64,000 nt of DNA from Rhizomicrobium sp. (GTDB lineage Bacteria; Pseudomonadota; Alphaproteobacteria; Micropepsales; Micropepsaceae), in assembly GCA_037200985.1 (NCBI GenBank), contig JBBCGJ010000001.1:2270756-2334755 (forward strand). The letters are read 5' to 3'. Positions 54,348 through 62,952 of the stretch are shown piece after piece. The translations under genes and the position numbers were made by a program. The notes under the pieces were generated by a model. The model did no database searches. It saw only the letters and a list, made by a program, of their open reading frames with translations, and had not been told where the DNA came from. Each line of letters opens with the position of its first letter. The stretch's first letter is position 1.

Positions 54348-54958
54348 CCCAGGGCGAAGCGGGCGGCGCCCACCGCCGCCCATACCGTGCTGCCGGTGAC
54401 GGCGAGCGAGGCGATGCCGGATACCGCCGCGAGGGCGAGCAGGATGCCGCTGGTCTCCAGATAGGACACCGCGATCATCGCGATGGCGAGCGCCGGCGGC
54501 ACGTTGCTGAACGGCAGCGGCACCAGGAGCGTGACGGCCAGGACGACGATGAGCAGCGCGCCCAAGGGACGGCTGAGGCCGACCAGACGCTGCGCGACAG
54601 GATGGATCATCCGCTCCTGCCAGCGCAGGACGGGAAGCACGCGCTCGACCAGGCGCACGAGGTGCGGCAGCGAGATCGAGCGCGCCGCGACGTAGCGCGG
54701 CAGCCAGACGCCTTCCTGGGCGAACAGCATGGGGACGGCGAGCAGGATGAGCATCAAGCCGGCCGGCAGCGAGGCCCCGGGGATGAGCGCCGTGAGGGCC
54801 AGCATCAGCATCAGCGTCTCGCGCGCCGCGACGGGGGATTGCTTGAGCAGCCATTCGACGGTGACGACCTCGTCCGTGCCGCCGCGCACGACGCCTTCGA
54901 TGATGGCCGAGGCGGGCATTCTGCCCGCAGCGGCTTGGCGTATGGAGATCTGCGTCAT
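54344..54958 (-). CDS. exoD: ExoD family exopolysaccharide-related membrane protein
   Basis: This 204-residue protein matches ExoD. The N-terminal helix-rich cytoplasmic part (TVEWLLKQSPVAARETLMLML) is followed by a hydrophobic region with LIPGASLPAGLMLILLAVPM. PLPFSNVPPALAIAMIAVSYLE is the family signature. ExoD in Sinorhizobium affects exopolysaccharide and alkali tolerance, with unknown biochemistry. No exo synthesis cluster is here. Confidence 0.87.
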   Translation of the reverse strand: MTQISIRQAAAGRMPASAIIEGVVRGGTDEVVTVEWLLKQSPVAARETLMLMLALTALIPGASLPAGLMLILLAVPMLFAQEGVWLPRYVAARSISLPHLVRLVERVLPVLRWQERMIHPVAQRLVGLSRPLGALLIVVLAVTLLVPLPFSNVPPALAIAMIAVSYLETSGILLALAAVSGIASLAVTGSTVWAAVGAARFALG

Positions 54959-55179
54959 GATGCGGAGCCTAGGCGGGGGGCGTTAGTGGAGCGTTGCGCA
55001 GTGTCAAGAAGTTCCATGCGTATCTTTACGGATGCCGAGAGCGGCCCGGGCGCGGTTTAACCATCGCGGCGGCGATAACACGCCGACAATCCGGGCTTTC
55101 CGGGACGGCGGTTCATCGTAAACGACCGGCCCCGCGCCGGCGTTGAATCTCGCTCCCGGCTCCCATAGGTTCCCGCGCG

Positions 55180-56169
55180 ATGCGCGCGCCCGAACCCGAC
55201 CACCGCTTCTGCGTGGCACCCCTGATGGAGTGCACGGACACGCATTGCCGCGTGCTCCACCGGACGCTGTCGAAGAGCGCCCTGCTCTATACCGAGATGG
55301 TGACGGCCGAGGCCGTGCTGCGCGGCAAGCGCGAGCGGCTTTTGGGCTTCGATCCGGCCGAGCATCCCGTCGCGCTGCAGCTCGGCGGGGCGGAGCCGGC
55401 GCGGCTGGCCGAAGCGGCGCGGATCGGCGCCGAGTTCGAGTATGACGAGATCAACCTCAATGTCGGCTGCCCGTCGGACCGCGTGCAGTCGGGGCGCTTC
55501 GGCGCCTGCCTGATGCGCGAGCCGGCGCTGGTGGGCGACTGCGTCGCGGCGATGCGCGCCGCCGTGGACGTTCCGGTGACGGTCAAGTGCCGCATCGGGG
55601 TCGACGAGCAGGAGCCGGAAGAGTCGCTGCGCGCGACCGTCGCGGCCTGCGCGGCGGCGGGCGTGACGACCTTCGCGGTACATGCGCGCAAGGCGTGGCT
55701 CGAAGGGCTGTCGCCGAAGGAGAACCGCGAGGTGCCGCCGCTCGACTACGATCTCGTCTACTGCGTGAAGCGGGAGAATCCGCACCTGACCATCGTCCTC
55801 AATGGCGGGATCGGGACGCTGGACGAGGCGGAGGCGCATCTGGCGCATGTCGACGGCGTGATGCTGGGGCGCGCGGCCTATCACGCGCCGGCGATCCTGG
55901 CCGAGGCCGATGCGCGACTGTTCGGCGGCGCGCCGCGCGATGTCGATGCCGCGGTCGAGGCCTATGTCGCCTATGTGGAGCGCAAGCTCGGCGAGGGCGT
56001 GCCGCTCAACGCCATGACGCGGCACATGCTGGGGCTGTTCCATGGCCGGCCCGGGGCGCGGCTGTTCCGCCGCCACTTGAGCGAGAACGCGACGAAGAAA
56101 GGCGCCGGGGTGCAGACGCTCCGCGATGCGCTGGGCTTCCTCGGCCGCGCCGAGCGGGTGGCGGCGTAA
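55180..56169 (+). CDS. dusA: tRNA-dihydrouridine synthase DusA
   Basis: This 329-residue FMN enzyme reduces uridines 20/20a in the tRNA D loop. It has a TIM barrel with VAPLMECTDTHCRVLHRTLS and NLNVGCPSDRVQSGRFGACL (the Cys is the active-site acid). VKCRIGVDEQEPEE, FAVHARKAWLEGLSPKENRE and IVLNGGIGTLDEA follow in order, which is the DusA type. The C-terminal helical domain ends the protein. The RBS is weak, but no other start fits. A transporter gene follows after 52 bases. Confidence 0.95.
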   Translation: MRAPEPDHRFCVAPLMECTDTHCRVLHRTLSKSALLYTEMVTAEAVLRGKRERLLGFDPAEHPVALQLGGAEPARLAEAARIGAEFEYDEINLNVGCPSDRVQSGRFGACLMREPALVGDCVAAMRAAVDVPVTVKCRIGVDEQEPEESLRATVAACAAAGVTTFAVHARKAWLEGLSPKENREVPPLDYDLVYCVKRENPHLTIVLNGGIGTLDEAEAHLAHVDGVMLGRAAYHAPAILAEADARLFGGAPRDVDAAVEAYVAYVERKLGEGVPLNAMTRHMLGLFHGRPGARLFRRHLSENATKKGAGVQTLRDALGFLGRAERVAA

Positions 56170-56221
56170 CTTGCGCGCGCCGGCGAATGCCGGTTCACTC
56201 GCGCGAGACATCGGGGACAGC

Positions 56222-57070
56222 ATGGATTTCTTCGTGGCCGCTTCGGGCGGCGAAGTGGGCACTTTCGCGCTCGGGCTGGTGATCGCGGGCGTGGTGGGCG
56301 GACTGCTCGCCGGCCTGCTCGGCGTCGGCGGCGGCATCGTGATCGTGCCGGTGCTCTATCACGTCCTGGACCTGATGGGCGTCGATCCCGATGTGCGGAT
56401 GCACATCGCGGTCGGCACCTCGCTCGCCACCATCATCCCGACCTCGCTGTCCTCGCTGCGCTCGCACAACAAGAGGGGCGCGGTGGACTGGGCCTTGCTG
56501 CGCCGCTGGGTCGTGCCGATGCTGGCGGGCGTGGTGATCGGCAGCGTGCTCGCCGGCTGGGCCAAAGGCCAGTGGCTGGCGCTGTTCTTCGCCGCCGTCG
56601 CCCTGCCGGTCGCGGTGCATATGGCATTCTGGGGCGAGACGCGGAAGATCGCCGACGGGCTGCCGGCCGGGATCGGCGGATTCCTGCTGCCCGCCGGCAT
56701 ATCCGGCGTCTCCACCATGATGGGGATCGGCGGCGGCACGGTCGGCGTGCCGGCGATGACGCTGTTCGGCGTGCCGATCCACCGCGCGGTGGGGACCGCG
56801 AGCGCCTTCGGCGGGATCATCTCCATTCCCGGCACCATCGGCGCGATCATCGCGGGATGGGCCGCGCCGCACCTGCCGCCCTATTCGCTGGGCTATGTGA
56901 ACCTTCTGGGCTTCATCCTGATCGCGCCGGCGAGCTATCTCGTGGCGCCGCTCGGCGCGCAGCTCGCGCATACGACCGACAAGCGCAGCCTGCGCATGGT
57001 GTTCGCGTTCTTCATCGCGATTACGGCGGCGCGCATGCTGTACGACGCGCTGGGGCTGCGCTGGATTTAG
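56222..57070 (+). CDS. TauE/SafE (sulfite exporter-like) membrane protein
   Basis: This 282-residue protein has about eight membrane helices in two related halves. The repeated signature is visible as GLLAGLLGVGGGIVIVPVLYH in the first half and as GVSTMMGIGGGTVGVPAMTL in the second. Members export sulfite, sulfonates or other small anions. The start at 56222 follows GGGGAC. The substrate is not predictable. Confidence 0.9.
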   Translation: MDFFVAASGGEVGTFALGLVIAGVVGGLLAGLLGVGGGIVIVPVLYHVLDLMGVDPDVRMHIAVGTSLATIIPTSLSSLRSHNKRGAVDWALLRRWVVPMLAGVVIGSVLAGWAKGQWLALFFAAVALPVAVHMAFWGETRKIADGLPAGIGGFLLPAGISGVSTMMGIGGGTVGVPAMTLFGVPIHRAVGTASAFGGIISIPGTIGAIIAGWAAPHLPPYSLGYVNLLGFILIAPASYLVAPLGAQLAHTTDKRSLRMVFAFFIAITAARMLYDALGLRWI

Positions 57071-57110
57071 TCCAGTCGAAAACCGCCAGCATCGGGCTTG
57101 GACATACCGC

Positions 57111-57162
57111 CTGGGTCCCCTTCCCTTCGCGATGCTGACGCATCGCTCAGCCGGGGATGACA
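57111..57162. repeat. Half-length dispersed repeat
   Basis: CTGGGTCCCC at one end and GGGGATGACA at the other bracket a perfect GCGATGC-TGAC-GCATCGC hairpin. It resembles half of the longer TGTCAT units. It lies between the convergent TauE-like gene and the phosphohexomutase gene and could also slow transcription. Confidence 0.55.
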
Positions 57163-57170
57163 GGCGGGGT

Positions 57171-58664
57171 TCAGATCTTCTGATCGTATTCGCCGACTTC
57201 GGGGTGCTTCTTCAGGCGCGCGTCGATGTCGGCGAACATGCCGCGCATGTTGGCTTCCGACTTCGGGCTCTCCACCACCACCACGAGGCTCGGCTTGTTG
57301 GACGAGGCGCGGACCAGGCCCCAGGTGCCGTCCTCCAGCGTCACGCGCACGCCGTTCACCGTCACGAGCTTGGCGATCTTCTGGCCGAGGATCGTCTCGC
57401 CCTTCTCCTTCGCCGCCTCATACTCCTTCACCATCGCGTCGACGATGCCGTATTTCTTGTCGTCGGGGCAGAACGGGGCCATGGTCGGCGAGCCCCAGGT
57501 CACGGGCAGCGAGTGCACGAGGTCCGACATCTTCTTGCCCTTGGCGCGGTCGAGCATCTCCAGCACCGCGATGCCGGCGACGATGCCGTCGTCATAGCCG
57601 CGGCCGTAAGGCGCGCAGAGATAGTAGTGGCCGCTCTTCTCGAAGCCGGCCAGCGCGCCGATCTGCTGGCAGCGGCGCTTCATGTAGGAATGGCCGGTGA
57701 TCCAGTAATCGGCGGTGGCGCCGTTCGCCTTCAGCACCGGATCGATGTCGAAGATGCCCGTCGACTTCACGTCGACGACGAATTTTGCGTTCTTGTGGGC
57801 CGAAGACATGTCGCGCGCGAGCAGGACGCCGATCTTGTCGGCGAAGGTCTCCTCGCCCTTGTCGTCCACCACGCCGCAGCGGTCGCCGTCGGCGTCGAAG
57901 CCGAGCGCGATCTCCGAGCCGTTCTCCTTCAGCGCCTTGGCCATGGCGTCCAGCATGTGGAGGTCTTCGGTGTTGGGATTGTAGTTGGGGAAATTGTAGT
58001 CGGGATCGCACTGCGCCTCGGTCACCTCGGCACCGATGCGGCGGAAGGCTTCCGGCGCGAACAGGCCGGCGGTGCCGTTGCCGCAGGCGATGGTCACCTT
58101 GATCGGGCGCGACAGCTTATGGCCCTTGGTCAGTTCGTCGAGATAGACGGCGCCGAAATTCTCCACCGCGCGGTAGCTGCCGCCGGGGCGCGGCTTGAAT
58201 TCCTCGCCGAGCACGATGGCCTTCAGCCGGTTGATCTCGTCGGGGCCGAAGGTCAGCGGCCTCTGGGCGCCCATCTTCACGCCGGTCCAGCCGTTCTCGT
58301 TGTGGCTCGCCGTCACCATGGCCAGGCCCGGGCAATCCAGCGCGAACTGCGCGAAATAGCCCATCGGCGTGGTGCCCAGGCCGATGTCGACGACCTCGCA
58401 CCCGGCCTGCATCAGGCCGATGATCAGCGCCTGCTTGATCGACATTTCATAGGAGCGGTAGTCGTGCCCGGTCACGACCTTGGGCTTTATGCCGACCTCG
58501 TGGAAATAGGTGCCGAGCCCCAGGCCGACCGCCTGCACGCCGAGCAGGTTGAGCTCCTTCCCGAACAGCCAGCGCGCGTCGTATTCGCGGAAGCCGTTGG
58601 GCGTGATCAGCCGCTGCATCTCGTATTCGAAGGTGTTGGGCTTGAGGTCGGTGCGGATGGTCAT
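57171..58664 (-). CDS. Phosphomannomutase/phosphoglucomutase
   Basis: This 497-residue alpha-D-phosphohexomutase has four domains. The phosphoserine loop is MVTASHNENGWTGVKMG. The metal loop lies in ALGFDADGDRCGVVDDKG. The sugar-binding region is further on, and the C-terminal SNKPSLVVVVESPKSEANM holds the phosphate-binding Ser/Asn. It swaps the phosphate between C6 and C1 of mannose or glucose for polysaccharide precursors. It may serve the exopolysaccharide path with the ExoD-like gene, but the two genes are not linked. ATG 58664 begins the protein. Confidence 0.93.
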   Translation of the reverse strand: MTIRTDLKPNTFEYEMQRLITPNGFREYDARWLFGKELNLLGVQAVGLGLGTYFHEVGIKPKVVTGHDYRSYEMSIKQALIIGLMQAGCEVVDIGLGTTPMGYFAQFALDCPGLAMVTASHNENGWTGVKMGAQRPLTFGPDEINRLKAIVLGEEFKPRPGGSYRAVENFGAVYLDELTKGHKLSRPIKVTIACGNGTAGLFAPEAFRRIGAEVTEAQCDPDYNFPNYNPNTEDLHMLDAMAKALKENGSEIALGFDADGDRCGVVDDKGEETFADKIGVLLARDMSSAHKNAKFVVDVKSTGIFDIDPVLKANGATADYWITGHSYMKRRCQQIGALAGFEKSGHYYLCAPYGRGYDDGIVAGIAVLEMLDRAKGKKMSDLVHSLPVTWGSPTMAPFCPDDKKYGIVDAMVKEYEAAKEKGETILGQKIAKLVTVNGVRVTLEDGTWGLVRASSNKPSLVVVVESPKSEANMRGMFADIDARLKKHPEVGEYDQKI

Positions 58665-58713
58665 GGCTGCTCGCGGGGGCTGGACGTGGACGGGGCGGCG
58701 GAGGGCTTCGCGG

Positions 58714-58917
58714 TCAGGTGCCGTCCGGCTCCGGCTCGTGCGGGCCGAGGGTGCCGTCCTTGCGCTCGAAGCGCGGATTGGCGATGTCGAAAGTGTCGAA
58801 GCCGCAATGGGGGCAGAGGCCGAAAACGTCGTCGCGCACGAAATGCGTGGTCTTGTGGCAGCGCTCGCAGCGATAGTCGCCGTCGGCGCGCACGATTTCT
58901 CCGACTTTTTCGGTCAT
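58714..58917 (-). CDS. Small zinc-ribbon protein
   Basis: The gene encodes 67 residues with two Cys pairs, YRCERCHKT and GLCPHCGFD, 16 residues apart, which is a zinc-ribbon pattern. The C-terminus is acidic and Pro-rich (GPHEPEPDGT). No membrane part is present. It lies 49 bases upstream of the phosphohexomutase gene on the same strand. The function is unknown; DNA or protein binding is possible. Confidence 0.72.
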   Translation of the reverse strand: MTEKVGEIVRADGDYRCERCHKTTHFVRDDVFGLCPHCGFDTFDIANPRFERKDGTLGPHEPEPDGT

Positions 58918-59011
58918 GGCCGGCCTTCCGTTGGGAGTTGCATGTCTAACGCCCTCTGGCGATAGGACGTTGCGTGACCGTTCGGCAATAGAATTGTTCC
59001 CGGCGCGACCG

Positions 59012-59027
59012 TGTGACTTGCGTCACG
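59012..59027. promoter_or_regulatory. CRP-like box upstream of cobA
   Basis: TGTGA-CTTGCG-TCACG differs from the CRP consensus (TGTGA-N6-TCACA) in one base. The inner GTGAC-TTGC-GTCAC is a perfect inverted repeat. It lies 64 bases before the cobA start, so a Crp/Fnr-type protein could act there. Confidence 0.5.
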
Positions 59028-59091
59028 CCCGTCCTACTTATTTCCAGGAATGCACTGTGATAGGATAATTATTACAGAATTGTGATGTGAA

Positions 59092-59958
59092 ATGCCGAGC
59101 CCGAAAGCCCTGCACAGCGAGACGACCGCCCTGGCGGCGGCGCTGAACCTGCCCCGGTTCGAGCGTGGCTGGGTGTGGCTGGCCGGCGCGGGGCCGGGCG
59201 ATCCGGGGCTGGTCACGGTGCTGGGCGCCCATGCGATCCAGAGCGCCGACGTCATTCTTTATGACGCGCTGATCGACCAGGCGCTGCTCAAGCTGGCGCG
59301 GCCGGGCGCGGAGCTGGTCTATGCCGGCAAGCGGGCCGGGGTGAAGTCGTGCCGCCAGTCCGACATCTCGCGCACGCTGGTCAGCCTCGCGAAGAAGGCC
59401 AAGCGGGTGCTCCGCCTGAAAGGCGGCGATCCCTTCGTGTTCGGGCGCGGCGGCGAAGAAGCGCTGGCGCTGGTGCGGGCGGGCGTGCCGTTCCGTATCG
59501 TGCCGGGCGTGACGGCGGGGATCGGCGGGCTGGCCTATGCCGGCATTCCCGTGACCCACCGCGACACCAACCATGCGGTGACCTTCCTCACCGGGCATGG
59601 CGCGGACGGACGGCTTCCGAAGCACGACTGGGCGGCGCTGGCCAAGGGCTCGCCGACATTGGTCCTGTTCATGGCGCGCAAACATGCGGGCGCGATCGCG
59701 GATCGGCTGATCGCGGCGGGGCGGGCGGCGGACGAGCCGGCGGCGCTGGTGAGCGATGCGGCGCGGGACGGCCAGGCCGTCGCGGTCACGACGCTGGCTG
59801 GCCTCGGCGCCGCGGCGGCGGGCGGCACGGCGCCGGCGATCATCGTGATCGGCGAGAATGTGCGGCTGCGGGACGGCCTGGACTGGATCGGCGCCTTGGC
59901 CGGAAGGCGGCTCGAACCCTGGCCGCTGGGCCGCGCGGCGCTGCGCGACGCCGGTTAA
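59092..59958 (+). CDS. cobA: Uroporphyrinogen-III C-methyltransferase (SUMT)
   Basis: This 288-residue tetrapyrrole methylase has VWLAGAGPGDPGLVTVLGAH at the first SAM loop. YDALIDQALL and RVLRLKGGDPFVFGRGGEEA follow, and the latter is the diagnostic SUMT motif. VPGVTAGIGGLAYAGIPVTH is the next conserved part. It methylates uroporphyrinogen III twice to precorrin-2 for sirohaem or B12. It has no CysG fusion domain. No other cob genes are near, which favours the sirohaem route, an inference. The region upstream contains an AT-rich stretch and a CRP-like box. Confidence 0.94.
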   Translation: MPSPKALHSETTALAAALNLPRFERGWVWLAGAGPGDPGLVTVLGAHAIQSADVILYDALIDQALLKLARPGAELVYAGKRAGVKSCRQSDISRTLVSLAKKAKRVLRLKGGDPFVFGRGGEEALALVRAGVPFRIVPGVTAGIGGLAYAGIPVTHRDTNHAVTFLTGHGADGRLPKHDWAALAKGSPTLVLFMARKHAGAIADRLIAAGRAADEPAALVSDAARDGQAVAVTTLAGLGAAAAGGTAPAIIVIGENVRLRDGLDWIGALAGRRLEPWPLGRAALRDAG

Positions 59959-60021
59959 GCATAGCGTGCGGTAGCCAAGCCGGAACGCGGGGTCCAGACT
60001 TGGCCGCGCGAGGGGGCGGCC

Positions 60022-61095
60022 ATGAACATCGTCGAGGCGACGAAGCGCTACGAGGCGTGGCTCGAAGAGGCCGTGCCGCTGGTGCCGCGCGACCTGAAGC
60101 TCAAGCACGAGACGATGCGGGGGAGCGCGTTCGGATTTCTCCGCGCCACGTATTACCGCTGGGCGCAGCAATTCGCGGGCGTGTGTCCCGCGGCGGCCAA
60201 GGCGCCGTCGATCCTGATCATCGGCGACCTGCATCTGGAGAATTTCGGCACCTGGCGCGACGGCGAGGCGCGACTTTGCTGGGGCATCAACGATTTCGAC
60301 GAGGCGCATCGCGGGCCTTACGCCAACGACCTGGTGCGGCTGGCCGCGAGCGCGCTGATCGCCATCGAGGAGGGCAAGCTCTATATCGGCGCGGAACGCG
60401 CGGCGGCGGAGATCCTGACCGGCTATGCGCAGGCGATGGCGCAGAAGCTCGCGCGGCCCTTCGTGCTCGAGGAGGACAACACCGCGCTGCGGGCGCTGGC
60501 GATGAGCGATGCGCGCAGCCCGAAGAAATTCTGGAAGAAGATCCTGGCCGAGAAGGACGCCGCGCCGCCCGCGGACGCCAAAGCGCTGCTGGAGGCGCAT
60601 CTGCCCCAGGGCGAGCCGGACACCGTCTTCAAGCGGCGCACCGCCGGCGCCGGGAGCCTCGGCCTGCCGCGCTTCGTCGCGATCAGGCTGGCGAATGGCG
60701 GCCATGTGGCGCGCGAGGCCAAGGCGCGGGCGCCCTCGGCCCAGGCATGGGCGAGCGGCGGCGGCCACGATCCCAGCCATACGCCGGCGCTGCTGGCGCG
60801 TGCGATCCGGCCGCAGGATCCGTTCCTGCATGTCGGCGACGGATGGATCGTGCGCCGGCTGGCGCCGCATTGCGAGACCATCGCGCTTGCCGACATCGCC
60901 GACGCGGCGGAGCGGCGCGCGGTGCTGAACGCGATGGGCCGAGAGACGGCGAACATCCATCGCGGCACGCCGGGGGCGCGGGCGCGGATATTGAAGCATC
61001 TCGACAAGCAGAAGGACGGCTGGCTCTACGACGCGGCCGCCGCGATGGCGGAGAGCGTACGCAAGGATTGGAAGGTGTGGAAGAAGCGGGGATAG
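60022..61095 (+). CDS. DUF2252 family protein
   Basis: This 357-residue protein matches DUF2252, a family of unknown function with a protein-kinase-like look. Seen are SAFGFLRATYYRWA, IIGDLHLENFGTWRD, INDFDEAHRGPYANDLVRLA and VFKRRTAGAGSLGLPRFVAI. The GDLHLENFG and DFDE motifs resemble the catalytic and metal loops of aminoglycoside phosphotransferase-like kinases. It lies 63 bases after cobA on the same strand. A phosphotransfer role is only suggested by the motifs. Confidence 0.85.
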   Translation: MNIVEATKRYEAWLEEAVPLVPRDLKLKHETMRGSAFGFLRATYYRWAQQFAGVCPAAAKAPSILIIGDLHLENFGTWRDGEARLCWGINDFDEAHRGPYANDLVRLAASALIAIEEGKLYIGAERAAAEILTGYAQAMAQKLARPFVLEEDNTALRALAMSDARSPKKFWKKILAEKDAAPPADAKALLEAHLPQGEPDTVFKRRTAGAGSLGLPRFVAIRLANGGHVAREAKARAPSAQAWASGGGHDPSHTPALLARAIRPQDPFLHVGDGWIVRRLAPHCETIALADIADAAERRAVLNAMGRETANIHRGTPGARARILKHLDKQKDGWLYDAAAAMAESVRKDWKVWKKRG

Positions 61096-61124
61096 AGTTC
61101 GACCTGCTTCGATGGAAATCCACC

Positions 61125-61205
61125 TGTCATGCCCGCGCAGGCGGGCATCCAGAGCACCAGGCACCATGCCGTTTGCCCTGGATTCCCGCCTACGCGGGAA
61201 TGACA
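61125..61205. repeat. Dispersed TGTCAT...ATGACA intergenic repeat
   Basis: This 81-base copy begins TGTCATGCCCGCGCAGG and ends CGCGGGAATGACA, with the internal pair GGGCATCCAG and CTGGATTCCCGCC. It lies between the DUF2252 gene and the DUF1289 gene, which converge on it. Confidence 0.85.
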
Positions 61206-61239
61206 GTCCGGAATTGTGGTCGCTACGACCAGCCGCTCT

Positions 61240-61431
61240 CTAAACCGCCGGCTTCGGCGGCACGATGCCCTTGACCTTCATCCGCTCCGGCAGCGTCGCC
61301 ATGATGGCGAGGCGCTCCTCTTCGCTCAGCCGGCCCCACTTTGCGATCTCGGGCAGCGTGCGGCCGCAGCCGAAGCAGATGTCGGTGGCGCCATCGACGA
61401 CGCAGACCTTGAGGCAGGGGGAAGATGTCAT
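61240..61431 (-). CDS. DUF1289 small Cys-rich protein
   Basis: The gene encodes 63 residues. SPCLKVCVVDGATDICFGCGRT holds four Cys that probably bind zinc or iron, and EIAKWGRLSEEERLAIMATL is the DUF1289 helix. Its function is unknown. The ATG at 61431 gives the normal length for the family. It is preceded by a palindromic element at 61450-61583. Confidence 0.87.
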   Translation of the reverse strand: MTSSPCLKVCVVDGATDICFGCGRTLPEIAKWGRLSEEERLAIMATLPERMKVKGIVPPKPAV

Positions 61432-61449
61432 GGGGACGCGCTGCTCCTT

Positions 61450-61583
61450 ACCTCTCCCGCTTGCGGGAGAAGTCGGCGAGCGACGCGAGCCGGGTGAGGG
61501 ACCGGCCGCCGGCGGGCGGCCCCTCACCCGAAATGTCCTCGCTGCGCTCGAACATTTCGACCTCTCCCGCAAGCGGGAGAGGT
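61450..61583. repeat. Large palindromic intergenic element
   Basis: A perfect 21-base inverted pair (61450-61470 with 61563-61583), each arm built from CTCTCCCGCTTGCGGGAGA or its complement, brackets a GC-rich middle. The middle includes a second pair (CGAAATGTCC with GAACATTTCG) around the core TCGCTGCGC. Same family as 32895-33012 and 43173-43219. Confidence 0.85.
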
Positions 61584-61589
61584 TGTCTT

Positions 61590-62831
61590 CTACCGCCCCG
61601 TCGGGATCTTGTTGAAGGGGACGTCCTTGTCGACGCGGATGTCGCCGGGGAGGCCCAGGACGCGCTCGGCGATGATGTTGCGCAAAATCTCGTCCGTGCC
61701 GCCCGCGATGCGCAGGCCCGGCGCGGAGAGCCAGCCGCCCTGGAACAGGCCGTGCATCGGCGCCGCGGCGCCCTGCAGGACGCCCGCCTCGCCTTCGAGC
61801 TCCATCGCGAAGGCCGAAAGGTCCTGGAGCTTGGTGGCGACGACGATCTTGGCGATCGAGGCCTCCGGCCCCGGCTGCTTGCCCTGGCTGAGCGCCGTCA
61901 TGGTGCGGAAGGTCGTGTAGCGCAGGCCGGCGGAGCGGACATACCAGTCGGCGATCTTCTCGCGCACCGCGGCGTTCCTGATCGCCGGGCCGTCCTCCAG
62001 CTCGAGCTCGCGCGCAAGCTGCATGAGCTGCGGCACGTCGAGGCCGCCGCCGGCGCCGCCGCCGACCGCGAGACGCTCATGCATCAGCGTGGTCAGCGCC
62101 ACCGTCCAGCCCTGGCCGACCTCGCCCAGGCGCTGGCTGTCCTTCACCTTCACGTCGGTGAAGAAAATCTCGTTGAAGCCCGCCCCGCCGCTCGCCTGCT
62201 TGATCGGGCGGATGTCGACGCCGGGGTCCTTCATGTCGATGTAGAACATCGTCAGGCCCTTGTGCTTGGGCACGCCCGGATCGGTGCGGGTCAGGATTAT
62301 TCCGTAGTCGGAGAATTGCGCGCCGGTGGTCCAGATCTTCGAGCCGTTGATCGTCCATGTGTCGCCGTCCTTCTCCGCCTTGGTGCGCAGGTTCGCGACG
62401 TCGGAGCCGCCGGCCGGCTCGGAGAAGAGCTGGCACCAGATCTCGTCGCCCTGCACCGCGGGCCACACGAAGCGCTTCTTGGCCGCCTCGTCGCCATAGG
62501 CCATCAGGGTCGGGATGCACATGCCGAGGCCGATGGCGAAGGGCGCGCCGCTCGCGACATCGTATTTGGATTCCTCCTGGCCGAAGATGATCGACTGCAT
62601 CGGCGTGCCGCCGATGCCGCCCATGCCCTTGGGCCAGGTGATGCGGGCATAGCCGGCTTTCGCCTTGGTCTTCTGCCAGGCTTTCGACGCGACCATCTCG
62701 CCTTCGGCGCCGTTCTCCATGTCCTCGGCGCTGATCTCGCGCTTGCCGGCGCGCTTTTTCGCATTGGCGTCGAGCCAGGCGCGCACTTCGGTGCGGAACG
62801 CGGCTTCTTCGGGGCTGTCTTCGAAGTCCAT
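61590..62831 (-). CDS. Acyl-CoA dehydrogenase (pair B, larger subunit)
   Basis: This 413-residue enzyme opens MDFEDSPEEAAFRTEVRAWL and has WCQLFSEPAGGSDVANLRTK and IWTTGAQFSDYGIILTRTD. APGLRIAGGTDEILRNIIAER is the late motif, with Gly where the medium-chain catalytic Glu would be. A short insert (KKRAGKREISAEDMENGAEG) lies near the N-terminus. With its partner at 62953 it repeats the pair-A arrangement: two unlike acyl-CoA dehydrogenases in tandem with a repeat between them. Confidence 0.9.
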   Translation of the reverse strand: MDFEDSPEEAAFRTEVRAWLDANAKKRAGKREISAEDMENGAEGEMVASKAWQKTKAKAGYARITWPKGMGGIGGTPMQSIIFGQEESKYDVASGAPFAIGLGMCIPTLMAYGDEAAKKRFVWPAVQGDEIWCQLFSEPAGGSDVANLRTKAEKDGDTWTINGSKIWTTGAQFSDYGIILTRTDPGVPKHKGLTMFYIDMKDPGVDIRPIKQASGGAGFNEIFFTDVKVKDSQRLGEVGQGWTVALTTLMHERLAVGGGAGGGLDVPQLMQLARELELEDGPAIRNAAVREKIADWYVRSAGLRYTTFRTMTALSQGKQPGPEASIAKIVVATKLQDLSAFAMELEGEAGVLQGAAAPMHGLFQGGWLSAPGLRIAGGTDEILRNIIAERVLGLPGDIRVDKDVPFNKIPTGR

Positions 62832-62874
62832 TGTGTTCTCCCAGTTCTGTTGTGCGTCTATCCGTTCTTTCTTC

Positions 62875-62941
62875 TGTCATCCCCGCGAAGGCGGGGATCC
62901 AGTGCCGCTTGCTCTGGATGCCCGCCTCCGCGGGCATGACA
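62875..62941. repeat. Dispersed TGTCAT...ATGACA intergenic repeat
   Basis: This 67-base copy begins TGTCATCCCCGCGAAGG and ends CGCGGGCATGACA. It lies between the two genes of dehydrogenase pair B, as the palindromic element at 32895 does for pair A. Confidence 0.85.
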
Positions 62942-62952
62942 ATGGAGCGGAC

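Noticed and set aside
54959..55179. Possible TTGACA promoter for exoD on the minus strand at 55002-55007
   Set aside because: The -35 match is good but the -10 at the right distance (AACGCC) is poor; not reported as a feature. The rest of this 221-base gap shows nothing I can name.
55004..55219. Short frame in the gap between exoD and dusA on the minus strand
   Set aside because: Basic low-complexity peptide with no RBS; it runs into the dusA start on the opposite strand.
58966..59091. Cobalamin riboswitch before cobA
   Set aside because: No B12-box-like sequence and the gap is too short for a full cobalamin riboswitch; only a CRP-like palindrome is seen.
59038..61167. Open frame of about 709 codons antisense to cobA and the DUF2252 gene
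   Set aside because: Both plus-strand genes are clear family members; the antisense product has no recognisable domain.
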